This document shows positions 1-7,260 of a stretch of DNA of 8,823 bases, one piece after another (position 1 is the first letter of the stretch; each line of letters opens with the position of its first letter). Both the position numbers and the translations under genes were made by a program. The DNA comes from an uncultured Porphyromonadaceae bacterium. Lineage in GTDB: Bacteria; Bacteroidota; Bacteroidia; Bacteroidales; Muribaculaceae. The stretch covers positions 1 through 8,823 of the forward strand of contig CABRZA010000101.1 in NCBI GenBank assembly GCA_902475285.1, written 5' to 3'. The notes beneath the pieces were generated by a model. That model was not told where the DNA came from, did not search any database, and worked only from the letters and a program-made list of their open reading frames with translations.

Positions 1-228
1 TGCAAACAGAGCTACAAGATATATATAGAAGAAGATGGCGCCAAAGTTATAGTCTCGAGTGTAGGTCTCGGCGACGTGGTGGCCGACCGAAACATTGAGC
101 TGGTATTCGACCGACCTTTCTTTGCCCTAATCCGTGCTAAGCAAACCGGTGCCTGCATCTTCGCCGGCAAGATTTGCTATCCTCAGAACGAAGACGAATA
201 CTGCAAGCGTCACATAGAACATGACTGA
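1..228 (+). CDS. Serpin family protein, C-terminal fragment (5' end outside window)
   Basis: Frame 1 is open from the first base to the TGA at 226-228 and gives 75 residues of a truncated gene. The segment FDRPFFALIRAKQTGACIF followed by AGKICYP closely matches the conserved serpin C-terminus, whose usual form is F-x-x-P-F-x-F-x-I-R ... G-x-I-L-F-x-G-x-V-x-x-P. The upstream stretch IYIEEDGAKVIVSSVG sits where serpins carry the reactive-centre-loop hinge (E-E-G-T-E-A-A-A-A-T). The distance from the hinge Gly to the Phe of RPF is 27 residues, against 26 in alpha-1-antitrypsin, so the loop length is near normal. The small residues usual at P12-P9 are replaced by V-I-V-S and P13 is Lys, so inhibitory activity is uncertain. 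Serpins trap serine or cysteine proteases by a suicide mechanism. The fragment is too short to show a signal peptide, so its location is unknown. A terminator follows at 286-321. Confidence 0.85.
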   Translation, partial: CKQSYKIYIEEDGAKVIVSSVGLGDVVADRNIELVFDRPFFALIRAKQTGACIFAGKICYPQNEDEYCKRHIEHD

Positions 229-238
229 TACTTGGACC

Positions 239-266
239 TTGCAACGCCGCTGAGAAGGCGTTGCAA
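239..266 (+). other. 10-bp stem-loop just after the serpin gene
   Basis: TTGCAACGCC (239-248) pairs perfectly with GGCGTTGCAA (257-266) around an 8-nt loop. It is followed by AAAAG rather than a T-run, so it is not an intrinsic terminator on the + strand by itself. It lies 10 nt after the serpin stop and 19 nt before the terminator stem, and could stabilise the 3' end of the serpin mRNA. Confidence 0.6.
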
Positions 267-285
267 AAGCCCAAACTTCCGAATA

Positions 286-321
286 CACATGCCTCCCGAG
301 CGGGGGCATGTGCGTTTTTTT
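286..321 (+). terminator. Rho-independent terminator of the serpin transcript
   Basis: The left arm CACATGCCTCC (286-296) pairs with GGGGGCATGTG (302-312) over 11 bp, including one T-G wobble, around a 5-nt CGAGC loop. Seven T residues follow at 315-321. It sits 58-93 nt after the serpin stop and just before the promoter of the next gene, so it separates two transcription units. Confidence 0.9.
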
Positions 322-334
322 GATGGTGTGATTT

Positions 335-365
335 TTTGCGGTTAGCCGAAAAATATGTAATTTTG
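335..365 (+). promoter_or_regulatory. Bacteroidota-type housekeeping promoter for DUF4301-gmk
   Basis: TTTG at 335-338 (the -33 box) and TAATTTTG at 358-365 (an exact TAnnTTTG -7 box) are separated by 19 nt, as in the known Bacteroides sigma-ABfr consensus. Transcription would begin near 370-374, leaving a leader of about 20 nt before the ATG at 393. The promoter lies between the serpin terminator and the DUF4301 gene and also argues against the in-frame start at 336. Confidence 0.8.
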
Positions 366-392
366 GCTAACATTACAACTAACGCTAAAACC

Positions 393-1928
393 ATGACTAT
401 CTACACACCTGCCGACAAGGCCCAACTTGCCGCGAAAGGCATAGGCGAAAGCGCTGTGGACCAACAGTTAGAGCGCTTCCGCACGGGCTTTCCCTATCTT
501 ACTCTCGATTCGCCCGCCACGCTGGGCCAAGGCATACTGCCCTGCGACGCCGACACCATCGACGCCTGCATAGAACGCTGGAAAAAATACCTTGCCGACG
601 GGGGCGACGTGATGAAGTTCGTGCCCGCGTCGGGCGCCGCCTCGCGCATGTTCAAGGCGCTCTTCGCCTTCGTCAACGGCACCGACGACGTTCCTGCCGC
701 CGGCAGCCCCGTGGCCGAGCTCACCGAACATATAGCCGACTTTGCCTTCTACGGCGACCTCTGCAAAGCCACCGAAAAGCTCTACACGGCCACACCCGAG
801 GAGCTCATCGCCGCCGGGCGCTACAAGGACGTTGTAGGCGCCATCATCCTTCCCGAAGGCCTCAACTACGGCGCACTTCCCAAGGCCCTTCTTGCCTTCC
901 ACCGCTATGCCGACGGCCATGTGCGCACCGCCATGGAGGAACAGCTCGCCGAAGGCGCCGCCACGGCGGCCAACAGCACGGGCAAGGTGCGCCTGCACTT
1001 CACCGTGAGCGAGAACCACCGCCCGCTCTTCGAGGCCAAGCTCGCCGAGGCCGTACCGGCCATGGCCGAGCGCTTCGGCGTGGACTACGACATAAGCCTG
1101 TCGGTGCAGAAACCCTCGACCGACACCATCGCCGTCACCCCCGACAACGAGCTCTTCCGCGACGACGCCGGCAAGCTCGTGTTCCGCCCCGGCGGCCACG
1201 GCGCGCTGATAGAAAACCTCAACGACGTCGACGCCGAGGTGGTGTTCATCAAGAACATCGACAACATCACCGGCGACGGCCTCCGCGCCGACACGGTGCG
1301 CTACAAACAATTCCTCGGCGGCCTCCTTCTGACCGTGCGCGACGCCATCGCTGCCCTTCAGGCCGAGCTGGCGTCGGACCCCACGGAGGAAGTTGTGGAG
1401 AAAGCCACGGCCTTCGTCAACCAGATACTCTTCAAGCAGAGCCGCGACCTCGACCCCGAGCGCAGCCTCGGCGAGCGCCGCGACGCCCTTCTGTCCATCC
1501 TCGACCGCCCGCTGCGCGTGTGCGGCATGGTGCGCAACGAGGGCGAGCCCGGCGGCGGCCCCTACAACGCCTATTCGTCGGACGGCAAGGAGATAGCGCC
1601 CCAGATTCTCGAATCGACGCAAATCGACCCCGCCAACGAAGCCTACGCCGCCATGCTTCGCCAGTCGGCCTACTTCAACCCCGTCGACCTGGTGTGCTAT
1701 CTCAAGCGCGAGGACGGCAGCAGCTACAACCTTCCCGACTACGTCGACCCGGCCACGGGCTTCATATCGCAGAAGTCGTTGGGCGGCCGCGAGCTGCGCG
1801 CCCTGGAGCTTCCGGGCCTGTGGAACGGCGCCATGAGCCGCTGGAACACCGTGTTTGTCGAAGTTCCGGCCACGACCTTCAACCCCGTAAAGACCGTCAA
1901 CGACCTTCTGCGCCCCGCGCACCGTTGA
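393..1928 (+). CDS. DUF4301 family protein, possible UDP-sugar-pyrophosphorylase-like fold
   Basis: This 511-residue protein resembles the DUF4301 family of Bacteroidota, whose biochemical role is not established as far as I know. I see no signal peptide or membrane segment, so it should be cytoplasmic. Three motifs recall GT-A nucleotidyltransferases of the UDP-glucose pyrophosphorylase type. VPASGAASRM (77-86) resembles the N-terminal G-x-G-T-R-M nucleotide loop. FRPGGHGALIENLN (264-277) resembles PPGHG-D-x-x-x-x-L. VFIKNIDNI (284-292) resembles the V-N-x-D-N-L element. Other strong blocks are SVQKPSTDTIAVTPDNE (237-253) and RPLRVCGMVRNEGEPGGGPY (372-391). I chose the ATG at 393 because an in-frame start at 336 lies inside the promoter, upstream of the predicted transcript start. 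gmk follows after 13 nt, probably in the same operon. Family assignment is fairly secure; the fold is inference. Confidence 0.8.
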   Translation: MTIYTPADKAQLAAKGIGESAVDQQLERFRTGFPYLTLDSPATLGQGILPCDADTIDACIERWKKYLADGGDVMKFVPASGAASRMFKALFAFVNGTDDVPAAGSPVAELTEHIADFAFYGDLCKATEKLYTATPEELIAAGRYKDVVGAIILPEGLNYGALPKALLAFHRYADGHVRTAMEEQLAEGAATAANSTGKVRLHFTVSENHRPLFEAKLAEAVPAMAERFGVDYDISLSVQKPSTDTIAVTPDNELFRDDAGKLVFRPGGHGALIENLNDVDAEVVFIKNIDNITGDGLRADTVRYKQFLGGLLLTVRDAIAALQAELASDPTEEVVEKATAFVNQILFKQSRDLDPERSLGERRDALLSILDRPLRVCGMVRNEGEPGGGPYNAYSSDGKEIAPQILESTQIDPANEAYAAMLRQSAYFNPVDLVCYLKREDGSSYNLPDYVDPATGFISQKSLGGRELRALELPGLWNGAMSRWNTVFVEVPATTFNPVKTVNDLLRPAHR

Positions 1929-1941
1929 CCCTCAAAGAGAT

Positions 1942-2514
1942 ATGAAACAAGGAAAAATCATTGTGTTCGCCGCGCCGTCGGGCTGCGGCAAATCGACCAT
2001 CATCAACGCTCTGCTCGACAGCGGCGACCTCAACATGGGCTTCGCCGTGTCGGCCACTACCCGTCAGCCCCGCGAAGGCGAGGTTGACGGGGTGAACTAC
2101 CACTTCATGAGCGAGGAAGCCTTCCGCGACGCCATCCGCGAGGGTGAGTTCATAGAGTTCGAGGAGGTGTATCCTGGCCGTTTCTACGGCACTCTGCGCT
2201 CCGAAATCGACCGCATCACCTCCGAAGGTCACAACGTGATACTCGACCTCGACGTGAACGGCGCCTTAGGGGTGAAGCAGCTCTACGGCGGACGGGCCAT
2301 GACGGTGTTCATCGAGCCACCGAGCATCGAGGAGCTGCGGCGGCGCCTGGAATTCCGCGGCACGGAGACACCCGAGGTTATCGACGTGCGGGTCGACCGG
2401 GCTCAGTACGAGCTGTCGCGCGCGCCGGAGTTCGACCGCACCATCGTCAACGACAGCCTCGACACCGCCATCCGCCAGGCCCACAACCTGGTGGAGGCGT
2501 TCATTAAGTTATAG
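1942..2514 (+). CDS. gmk: Guanylate kinase
   Basis: Guanylate kinase phosphorylates GMP to GDP with ATP in the cytoplasm and is essential for making GTP and dGTP. The 190-residue length is normal for the family. The P-loop APSGCGKST spans residues 11-19, with Ala where many enzymes have Gly at the first position. The GMP-binding region SATTRQPREGEVDGVNYHF (37-55) holds the conserved Ser, Arg41, Arg44 and Tyr53. GEFIEF (68-73) and the FYGT loop (81-84) follow, then the LDLDVNGA core strand (101-108) and an Arg-rich lid, RRRLEFRGTE (133-142). The start at 1942 places the P-loop at the usual distance from the N-terminus and lies 13 nt after the upstream stop, behind the purine-rich AAAGAGA. No terminator is obvious after it, only the palindromic element at 2537-2646. 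Confidence 0.97.
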   Translation: MKQGKIIVFAAPSGCGKSTIINALLDSGDLNMGFAVSATTRQPREGEVDGVNYHFMSEEAFRDAIREGEFIEFEEVYPGRFYGTLRSEIDRITSEGHNVILDLDVNGALGVKQLYGGRAMTVFIEPPSIEELRRRLEFRGTETPEVIDVRVDRAQYELSRAPEFDRTIVNDSLDTAIRQAHNLVEAFIKL

Positions 2515-2536
2515 GTCAGAGTTATTAGTTATGAGA

Positions 2537-2646
2537 AGTAGGGGCGCAATACATTGCGCCCGCTCAGGCGAAACATACTTTTCAAAAGTAAATGTCATTA
2601 TTTGGCGTCCATTCGAGAGGCGGGCGCAATGTATTGCGCCCCTACT
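2537..2646. repeat. 110-bp REPIN-like foldback element
   Basis: The arms at 2537-2563 and 2620-2646 are perfect 27-bp inverted repeats (left arm begins AGTAGGGGCGCAATAC). Each arm contains its own 9-bp palindrome, GGGCGCAAT and ATTGCGCCC, around 2 nt, so each can also fold alone. The 56-nt spacer is AT-richer and carries a further palindrome, TACTTTTCAAAAGTA (2576-2590), so the whole element folds into one long hairpin. This is the architecture of a REPIN or MITE: two inverted palindromes and no coding capacity. I see no target-site duplication. A degenerate single arm recurs at 8731-8756, so it is a repeated family in this genome. It lies between gmk and nadD and could end or process the transcript there. 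Confidence 0.85.
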
Positions 2647-2736
2647 CCGTTGCCATCGACTTGACAATCAGCAAACTGCGTCATTCGAGCCACATTATGC
2701 CACGATAAGGGCCGAGGGGCTCATTCAATATAGATT

Positions 2737-3312
2737 ATGGCAAAGATAGGAATCTTCGGAGGGTCGTTCAACCCCGTTCACGCGGGCCACATGATGCTTG
2801 CGTCGTACCTCACGCAGTGGGGGTACTTCGACGAGGTGTGGCTCACGCTGTCGCCGCGCAACCCGCTCAAAGACCCCGGCGACCTCCTTCCCGACACCAA
2901 GCGGCTGGCCATGCTCAACATCGCCGTGAAGGGAGCGCCGGCCATCGACATATGCGACATCGAGCTGTCGATGTCTCGTCCGTCGTACACCATCAACACG
3001 CTCGACCTCCTTGCCGAGCGCTACCCCGAGCACAGCTTCCGGGTTGTGATAGGCAGCGACAACTGGCGCATATTCGACCAATGGCGCTCGGCGGCGCGGA
3101 TATTGCAGCAGTACGGCGTGACGGTGTATCTCCGTCCCGGCTACCCCGTGGAGCGGCGCCACATCGACGGCCTGGAGGTGGTCGACGCGCCTATGGTGCA
3201 CCTGTCGAGCACCTTTGTGCGCGACGCTCTGGCCAAGGGGCGCAATATGAACTATTTCCTGCCGCCCGGCGTATATAAATACATTATCGACAACAAGCTG
3301 TACCGCAAATGA
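2737..3312 (+). CDS. nadD: Nicotinate-nucleotide adenylyltransferase
   Basis: NadD joins ATP and nicotinate mononucleotide to form deamido-NAD plus pyrophosphate, a core step of NAD synthesis in the cytoplasm. The 191-residue length is typical. The nucleotidyltransferase signature GIFGGSFNPVHAGH spans residues 5-18, including the H-x-G-H motif, with NPLK at 42-45. SYTINTL (83-89) matches the conserved substrate-binding SYT-x-x-T-L segment. VVIGSDN (103-109) follows, and the C-terminal SSTFVR (157-162) is the I-S-S-T-x-x-R phosphate-binding motif. The start at 2737 places the signature five residues in, as usual. It follows gmk, a gene order I recall as common in Bacteroidales, but is separated from it by the foldback repeat. 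Its stop overlaps the next start (ATGA at 3309-3312). I see no clear promoter in the gap. Confidence 0.96.
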   Translation: MAKIGIFGGSFNPVHAGHMMLASYLTQWGYFDEVWLTLSPRNPLKDPGDLLPDTKRLAMLNIAVKGAPAIDICDIELSMSRPSYTINTLDLLAERYPEHSFRVVIGSDNWRIFDQWRSAARILQQYGVTVYLRPGYPVERRHIDGLEVVDAPMVHLSSTFVRDALAKGRNMNYFLPPGVYKYIIDNKLYRK

Positions 3313-3857
3313 GCACTTCCGAAAACACTCCCGGCATGCGCCTGACGGTGCTGGCCGTGAGCTTCACGCGCACCGTGGCGGCCGCCGCGCAGGCCGGCCT
3401 CGCCGACACCCTCGAGCGCATACTCCACCTTCTGCCGGCCATCTACGGCGCCTGCCTCGACCTCGACCCCTACGGCACGGGCGCCACGGGCATAACCGAC
3501 GACTACGACACCGGCGCCATTGCCGCCACCGTAGACGAAGAGCAATACGACGACGCGCGCCGCGTGCTGGCCGAGATGCTTGGCGAGAACGACGTATACC
3601 TCGACACCGCCGTGGAAGACATGCGCTACTCCGACACCCCCGTGGCCGTGTCGCTGGCCGAACAGCTGGCCGACATCTTCCAGGCCATGGCCGACTTCGC
3701 CTCGACCATGGCGCAGCTCCCCGCCGACACCGCCGGCGTGCTGGCCGACATGAAGTTCCGCTTCCACACCTATCTCTCCACCACCATCTGCTCGGCCCTC
3801 AAAGCCGCCAACGCCGTATATATCAACACCGACCCGGAAGAAAAAGAAGAAGAATGA
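3309..3857 (+). CDS. DUF5063 family protein of unknown function
   Basis: This small acidic protein (182 residues) resembles DUF5063 proteins of Bacteroidota, whose function is unknown to me. Helical segments at about 11-50 (rich in Ala and Leu, ending LLPAIYGACL) lead to an acidic loop (DDYDTGAIAATVDEEQYDD, 64-82). The most family-like core follows: VLAEMLGENDVYLD (86-99) and EDMRYSDTPVAVSLAEQLAD (103-122). A C-terminal helix region (about 123-172) and a charged tail, EEKEEE, complete it. No signal peptide, membrane segment or catalytic motif is visible. The ATG overlaps the nadD stop by 4 nt, and the gene's own stop overlaps the M18 peptidase start by 4 nt, so translation is probably coupled to both neighbours. 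Met10 (3336) is a possible later start but would lose the overlap. Confidence 0.75.
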   Translation: MSTSENTPGMRLTVLAVSFTRTVAAAAQAGLADTLERILHLLPAIYGACLDLDPYGTGATGITDDYDTGAIAATVDEEQYDDARRVLAEMLGENDVYLDTAVEDMRYSDTPVAVSLAEQLADIFQAMADFASTMAQLPADTAGVLADMKFRFHTYLSTTICSALKAANAVYINTDPEEKEEE

Positions 3858-5146
3858 ACCACATAACCGACCTTTGCAATTATCTCGACTCGTCGCCCGT
3901 GAACTTCTGGGCCGTCGACAGCGCTCGCCGCATACTTGAGGTGGCCGGCTTCACACCCCTCGACCCACGCGAGGAATGGCACCTTCAGCCCGGCGACCGC
4001 CGCTATGTGATGCAGAACGGTTCGGCCATCTTCGCCTTCGTGGCGGGCGAGAGCGGCACGGCGCCCTTCGACATCATAGCCGCGCACAGCGACTCGCCCG
4101 GCTTCCGCCTCAAACCGCACTGCGAGATGGCGTGCGAGGGGGGTGCGGTGAAGCTCAACACCGAGGTATACGGCGGCCCGATACTCTACACGTGGTTCGA
4201 CCGCCCGCTGTCGATTGCCGGACGCGTGGCCTTAGTCGGCACCGACGTACTGCGGCCCGACATACGGCTGCTGCGCATCGACCGTCCGCTCATGGTGATA
4301 CCCCACCTGGCCATACACTTCAACCGCGCCGTCAACGAGGGCAACAAGCTCTCCAAACAGAAGGATATGCTGCCCGTGGCGGCCCTCGAATGCGGCGACC
4401 CCAAGCACCTCGTGCGTCGGCTTGCCGCCGAGGCCCTCGACGTCGACCCCGACATGGTGCTCGACTACGACCTCTCGCTCTACACCTGCCAACCGGCCGC
4501 GACCGCGGGCCTCGACAACGAGATGATATGTTCGGGGCGCCTCGACGACCTGAGCATGGTGCACGCCGGGCTCACGGCCCTGGTTGACGCCGCCGACACG
4601 TCGTCGCGCCACACGCGCGTGCTTGCCGTGTTCGACAACGAAGAGACCGGCTCGGGCACCAAGCAGGGCGCGCACTCGCCCGTGCTGCGCGACATACTTC
4701 GCCGCGTGTGCTTCTGCCTGGGCGGCGACGAGAGCGACTTCCTTCGCGCCGTGGCCGGCTCGTTCCTCATCTCGGGCGACAACGCCCACGGCTACCACCC
4801 CAACTACGGCGAGAAGTACGACCCGACGAACCACCCGGTGCTCGGCGGCGGCCCCGTGATAAAGGTCAACGCCAACTGCAAGTACATGACCGACGCCGAC
4901 AGCGCCGCGGCCTTCCGCTCGCTGTGCGAGGTTGCCGACGTGCCGTGCCAGAGCTTCGTGAACCACAGCGACAGTGCCGGGGGCTCGACTCTGGGCAACA
5001 TCCTCACGGGCCAGATGGCCCTGCGCGGCGTCGACATGGGCGCACCCGTATGGGCCATGCACTCGGCATGCGAGACGGCGTCGACGCTCGACCACATCTA
5101 CACCATCAAGGCCTTCACTGCCTTCTACGGCCTCTATCCCGCCTGA
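3854..5146 (+). CDS. M18 family aminopeptidase (aspartyl aminopeptidase type)
   Basis: M18 enzymes are cytoplasmic dinuclear-zinc aminopeptidases that remove N-terminal, often acidic, residues from peptides and form large tetrahedral complexes. The 430-residue length is typical and the expected metal and catalytic motifs are present in order. They are AAHSDSPGFRLKP (76-88, ligand His78), SGRLDDLSM (227-235, bridging Asp231), DNEETGSGTKQGAHS (261-275, catalytic Glu263 and ligand Glu264), SGDNAHGYHPNY (307-318, ligand Asp309) and MHSACE (402-407, ligand His403). PVNFWAVDSARRILEVAGF near the N-terminus is also family-like. Its start overlaps the DUF5063 stop by 4 nt and its stop shares one base with the helicase start. 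No export signal is seen. Exact substrate preference cannot be read from sequence. Confidence 0.95.
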   Translation: MNHITDLCNYLDSSPVNFWAVDSARRILEVAGFTPLDPREEWHLQPGDRRYVMQNGSAIFAFVAGESGTAPFDIIAAHSDSPGFRLKPHCEMACEGGAVKLNTEVYGGPILYTWFDRPLSIAGRVALVGTDVLRPDIRLLRIDRPLMVIPHLAIHFNRAVNEGNKLSKQKDMLPVAALECGDPKHLVRRLAAEALDVDPDMVLDYDLSLYTCQPAATAGLDNEMICSGRLDDLSMVHAGLTALVDAADTSSRHTRVLAVFDNEETGSGTKQGAHSPVLRDILRRVCFCLGGDESDFLRAVAGSFLISGDNAHGYHPNYGEKYDPTNHPVLGGGPVIKVNANCKYMTDADSAAAFRSLCEVADVPCQSFVNHSDSAGGSTLGNILTGQMALRGVDMGAPVWAMHSACETASTLDHIYTIKAFTAFYGLYPA

Positions 5147-7260
5147 TGAGCAGCTATCTCGACGGCCTCAACAACGCGCAGCTCGACGCCGTGCGCACCA
5201 CCGAAGGTGCGGTTCGCGTGCTGGCGGGAGCCGGCACGGGCAAGACCCGCGCCCTGACGGCACGCTACTGCTACTTAGTGGACCTGCTGGGCATCGACCC
5301 GGCATCGATACTGTGCGTGACCTTCACCAACAAGGCCGCCGCCGAGATGAAGAACCGCATACGGCGCCGTCTGGGCGACGTGGACATGCAGTATGTGTGC
5401 ACCTTCCACTCGTGGTGCGCGCGCATGCTGCGCGAGGACATACACGTGCTCAACTACCCCTCGGAGTATCTCCTGCTCGACGAGGAAGACCGCAAGGAAG
5501 TGCTCCAAAAGGTATACATCGACCTGGGCATCACCCTCAAAGAGCTTCCCATACGTCGCGCCGTGGAGTATATAGGCGAGCGCAAGAGCCGCGAGGGGTA
5601 TATGGCGGTTATAGAGACCCTCAGCAATCCGCTGCCGGCCAAGGCCGAGGGCGCCAAGGCCGCCGACCGCATGGGCGAAATCTACGCGCGCTATCTCTAC
5701 GAGCAGAAGAAAACTTTCGCCCTCGACTACGACGACCTCATAATCTTCGCCCACTACATATTGAAGAACTATCCCGAGGTGGCGCGCAAATGGCAGGGCA
5801 GGATGGAATATGTGATGGTCGACGAATTCCAGGACGTGAGCCGGCGGCAGTACGACATAGCGTCGATCCTCGCCGGGCGCCACGGCAACCTCTTCATAGT
5901 GGGCGACCCCGACCAGACCATCTACACCTGGCGCGGCGCGCGCGTTGAGCTCATACTCGACTTCGACAAGGCGTTCGCGGGCTGCACGTCGATAGTGATG
6001 GACGACAATTACCGCTCCACGCCCGAGATACTCCGAGTGTCGAACACTCTGATAGCCCACAACCGCAACCGCTATCCCAAGAGCCTGCGGGCGCACGCCG
6101 ATGCGGGGACGCTGCCGCGCCTCTACCACGGTCGCAACGACCGCGACGAGGCCCAGTGGGTGGCACGGCGCATAGCCGAGGAAATCCGCGGGGGCACACA
6201 GCCGCGGCAGATAGCCGTGCTCTACCGCGCACACCATGTGTCGCGGCCGCTCGAGGATGTCTTCATCAAGCGCGGCATAAACTATGTGATATACTCGGGC
6301 ACAGCCTTTTACAGCCGCCGCGAGGTGAAGGACACCATAGCCTACCTGCGCATGCTGGTCTACGGCGACGACCTGTCGTTCCTGCGCACGTTCAACACGC
6401 CGTCGCGCCGCATGGGCACGCAGAAGCTCAACGCCATCCGCGCCAACGCCGAGGCGCGTGGGCTGTCGCTCTACGAGTCGCTGCAAGAGCTTGCGGCGAC
6501 GCCGGCCTTCGCGCGCACGGGCGCCAAAGCCTATATCGACACCATCGAGGGCTGCCGCGAGCTCGTGGGGAAAGTGCCGCTGGGCGACCTCGTGCAGGCC
6601 GTTGTGGAGCGTTCGGGCTACGAGGAGCTGCTTCGCGGCCTGAGCGAATGGGAGCGCATCGACAACCTCGCCGAGCTCAAGCGCGCCGTAGAGGAAGCCG
6701 GGCACGACGACGACGCCACCCTGGAGCAATATCTGCGGCGTGTGGCGCTAGTGACCAACCTCGACGCCAAGGCCGAGCGCGACGACGCCATCCTCATGAT
6801 GACTGTGCACACTGCCAAGGGCATGGAGTTCGACACGGTATTCGTGTGCGGCATGGCCGAGGGCTCGTTTCCGTCGAAGCGGAGCACGGGCACCGACGAC
6901 ATCGAGGAAGAGCGGCGGCTGGCCTACGTGGCCTTCACGCGCGCCCGCAAACGCCTGCTGGTGAGCGACGCCGAGGGCTACGGCCACGACCGCACCGAGC
7001 GCACGCCCTCGCGCTTCATCTACGAGGCCGGGCCGGCGAATTTCGACATCGAGCGTCCTCTGCCCGAACAGGCACCCGTAGCGGCGCCCATGGCCGGAGA
7101 TGGCGAGAAGCTGCTCTTCGCCCCCGGCGACCGCGTGGAGCACCCCGTGTTCGGCCCCGGCACCGTAACTTCCGTCGACAACGACAAATACACCGTGGCC
7201 TTCGACCGCCTCGGCACCGAACGCAGCCTTCGTCCCGGCGCACCCCTCGACAAGTTATGA
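5146..7260 (+). CDS. UvrD/PcrA-type superfamily 1A DNA helicase
   Basis: This 704-residue ATP-dependent 3'-5' helicase probably acts in DNA repair, replication restart or removal of proteins from DNA. All SF1A motifs are present: Q motif LNNAQLDAV (8-16), Walker A AGAGTGKTR (27-35), motif Ia VTFTNKAAAEM (58-68), Ib TFHSWCARML (86-95), Walker B VDEFQDVS (225-232), III IVGDPDQTIYTWRGA (251-265), IV DDNYRSTPEIL (286-296), V VHTAKGMEFDTVFVCGMAEG (554-573) and VI EEERRLAYVAFTRARKRL (587-604). The C-terminus, FAPGDRVEHPVFGPGTV (658-674) and the strands after it, matches the Tudor-like domain that contacts RNA polymerase in PcrA and UvrD. Lengths of 650-780 are usual. The start at 5146 shares one base with the M18 stop; the frame is open far upstream, but that part is only a shadow of the M18 gene. 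It could be called uvrD or pcrA; I leave the symbol open. Confidence 0.95.
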   Translation: MSSYLDGLNNAQLDAVRTTEGAVRVLAGAGTGKTRALTARYCYLVDLLGIDPASILCVTFTNKAAAEMKNRIRRRLGDVDMQYVCTFHSWCARMLREDIHVLNYPSEYLLLDEEDRKEVLQKVYIDLGITLKELPIRRAVEYIGERKSREGYMAVIETLSNPLPAKAEGAKAADRMGEIYARYLYEQKKTFALDYDDLIIFAHYILKNYPEVARKWQGRMEYVMVDEFQDVSRRQYDIASILAGRHGNLFIVGDPDQTIYTWRGARVELILDFDKAFAGCTSIVMDDNYRSTPEILRVSNTLIAHNRNRYPKSLRAHADAGTLPRLYHGRNDRDEAQWVARRIAEEIRGGTQPRQIAVLYRAHHVSRPLEDVFIKRGINYVIYSGTAFYSRREVKDTIAYLRMLVYGDDLSFLRTFNTPSRRMGTQKLNAIRANAEARGLSLYESLQELAATPAFARTGAKAYIDTIEGCRELVGKVPLGDLVQAVVERSGYEELLRGLSEWERIDNLAELKRAVEEAGHDDDATLEQYLRRVALVTNLDAKAERDDAILMMTVHTAKGMEFDTVFVCGMAEGSFPSKRSTGTDDIEEERRLAYVAFTRARKRLLVSDAEGYGHDRTERTPSRFIYEAGPANFDIERPLPEQAPVAAPMAGDGEKLLFAPGDRVEHPVFGPGTVTSVDNDKYTVAFDRLGTERSLRPGAPLDKL

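Noticed and set aside
229..335. tRNA or other structured RNA gene between the serpin and DUF4301
   Set aside because: Two simple stem-loops explain the structure, the second being a terminator. No cloverleaf or CCA end is visible.
336..392. In-frame upstream start for the DUF4301 gene
   Set aside because: It lies within the -33/-7 promoter and upstream of the predicted transcript start, and the extra residues resemble no family sequence.
468..1922. 484-codon open frame on the minus strand opposite DUF4301
   Set aside because: It is the mirror of a strongly codon-biased gene. The product is a low-complexity Val/Gly/Ala/His/Glu-rich chain with no motif.
2531..2749. 72-codon + strand frame between gmk and nadD
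   Set aside because: It is made largely of the foldback repeat, overlaps the nadD start and has no recognisable protein features.
4708..5145. 146-residue N-terminal extension of the helicase
   Set aside because: The extension is an Arg/Pro-rich shadow of the M18 gene. The Q motif begins eight residues after the ATG at 5146, as expected for the family.
5275..6729. 484-codon open frame on the minus strand opposite the helicase
   Set aside because: This is the same artefact of GC-rich third positions; the + strand holds a complete SF1 helicase over this stretch.
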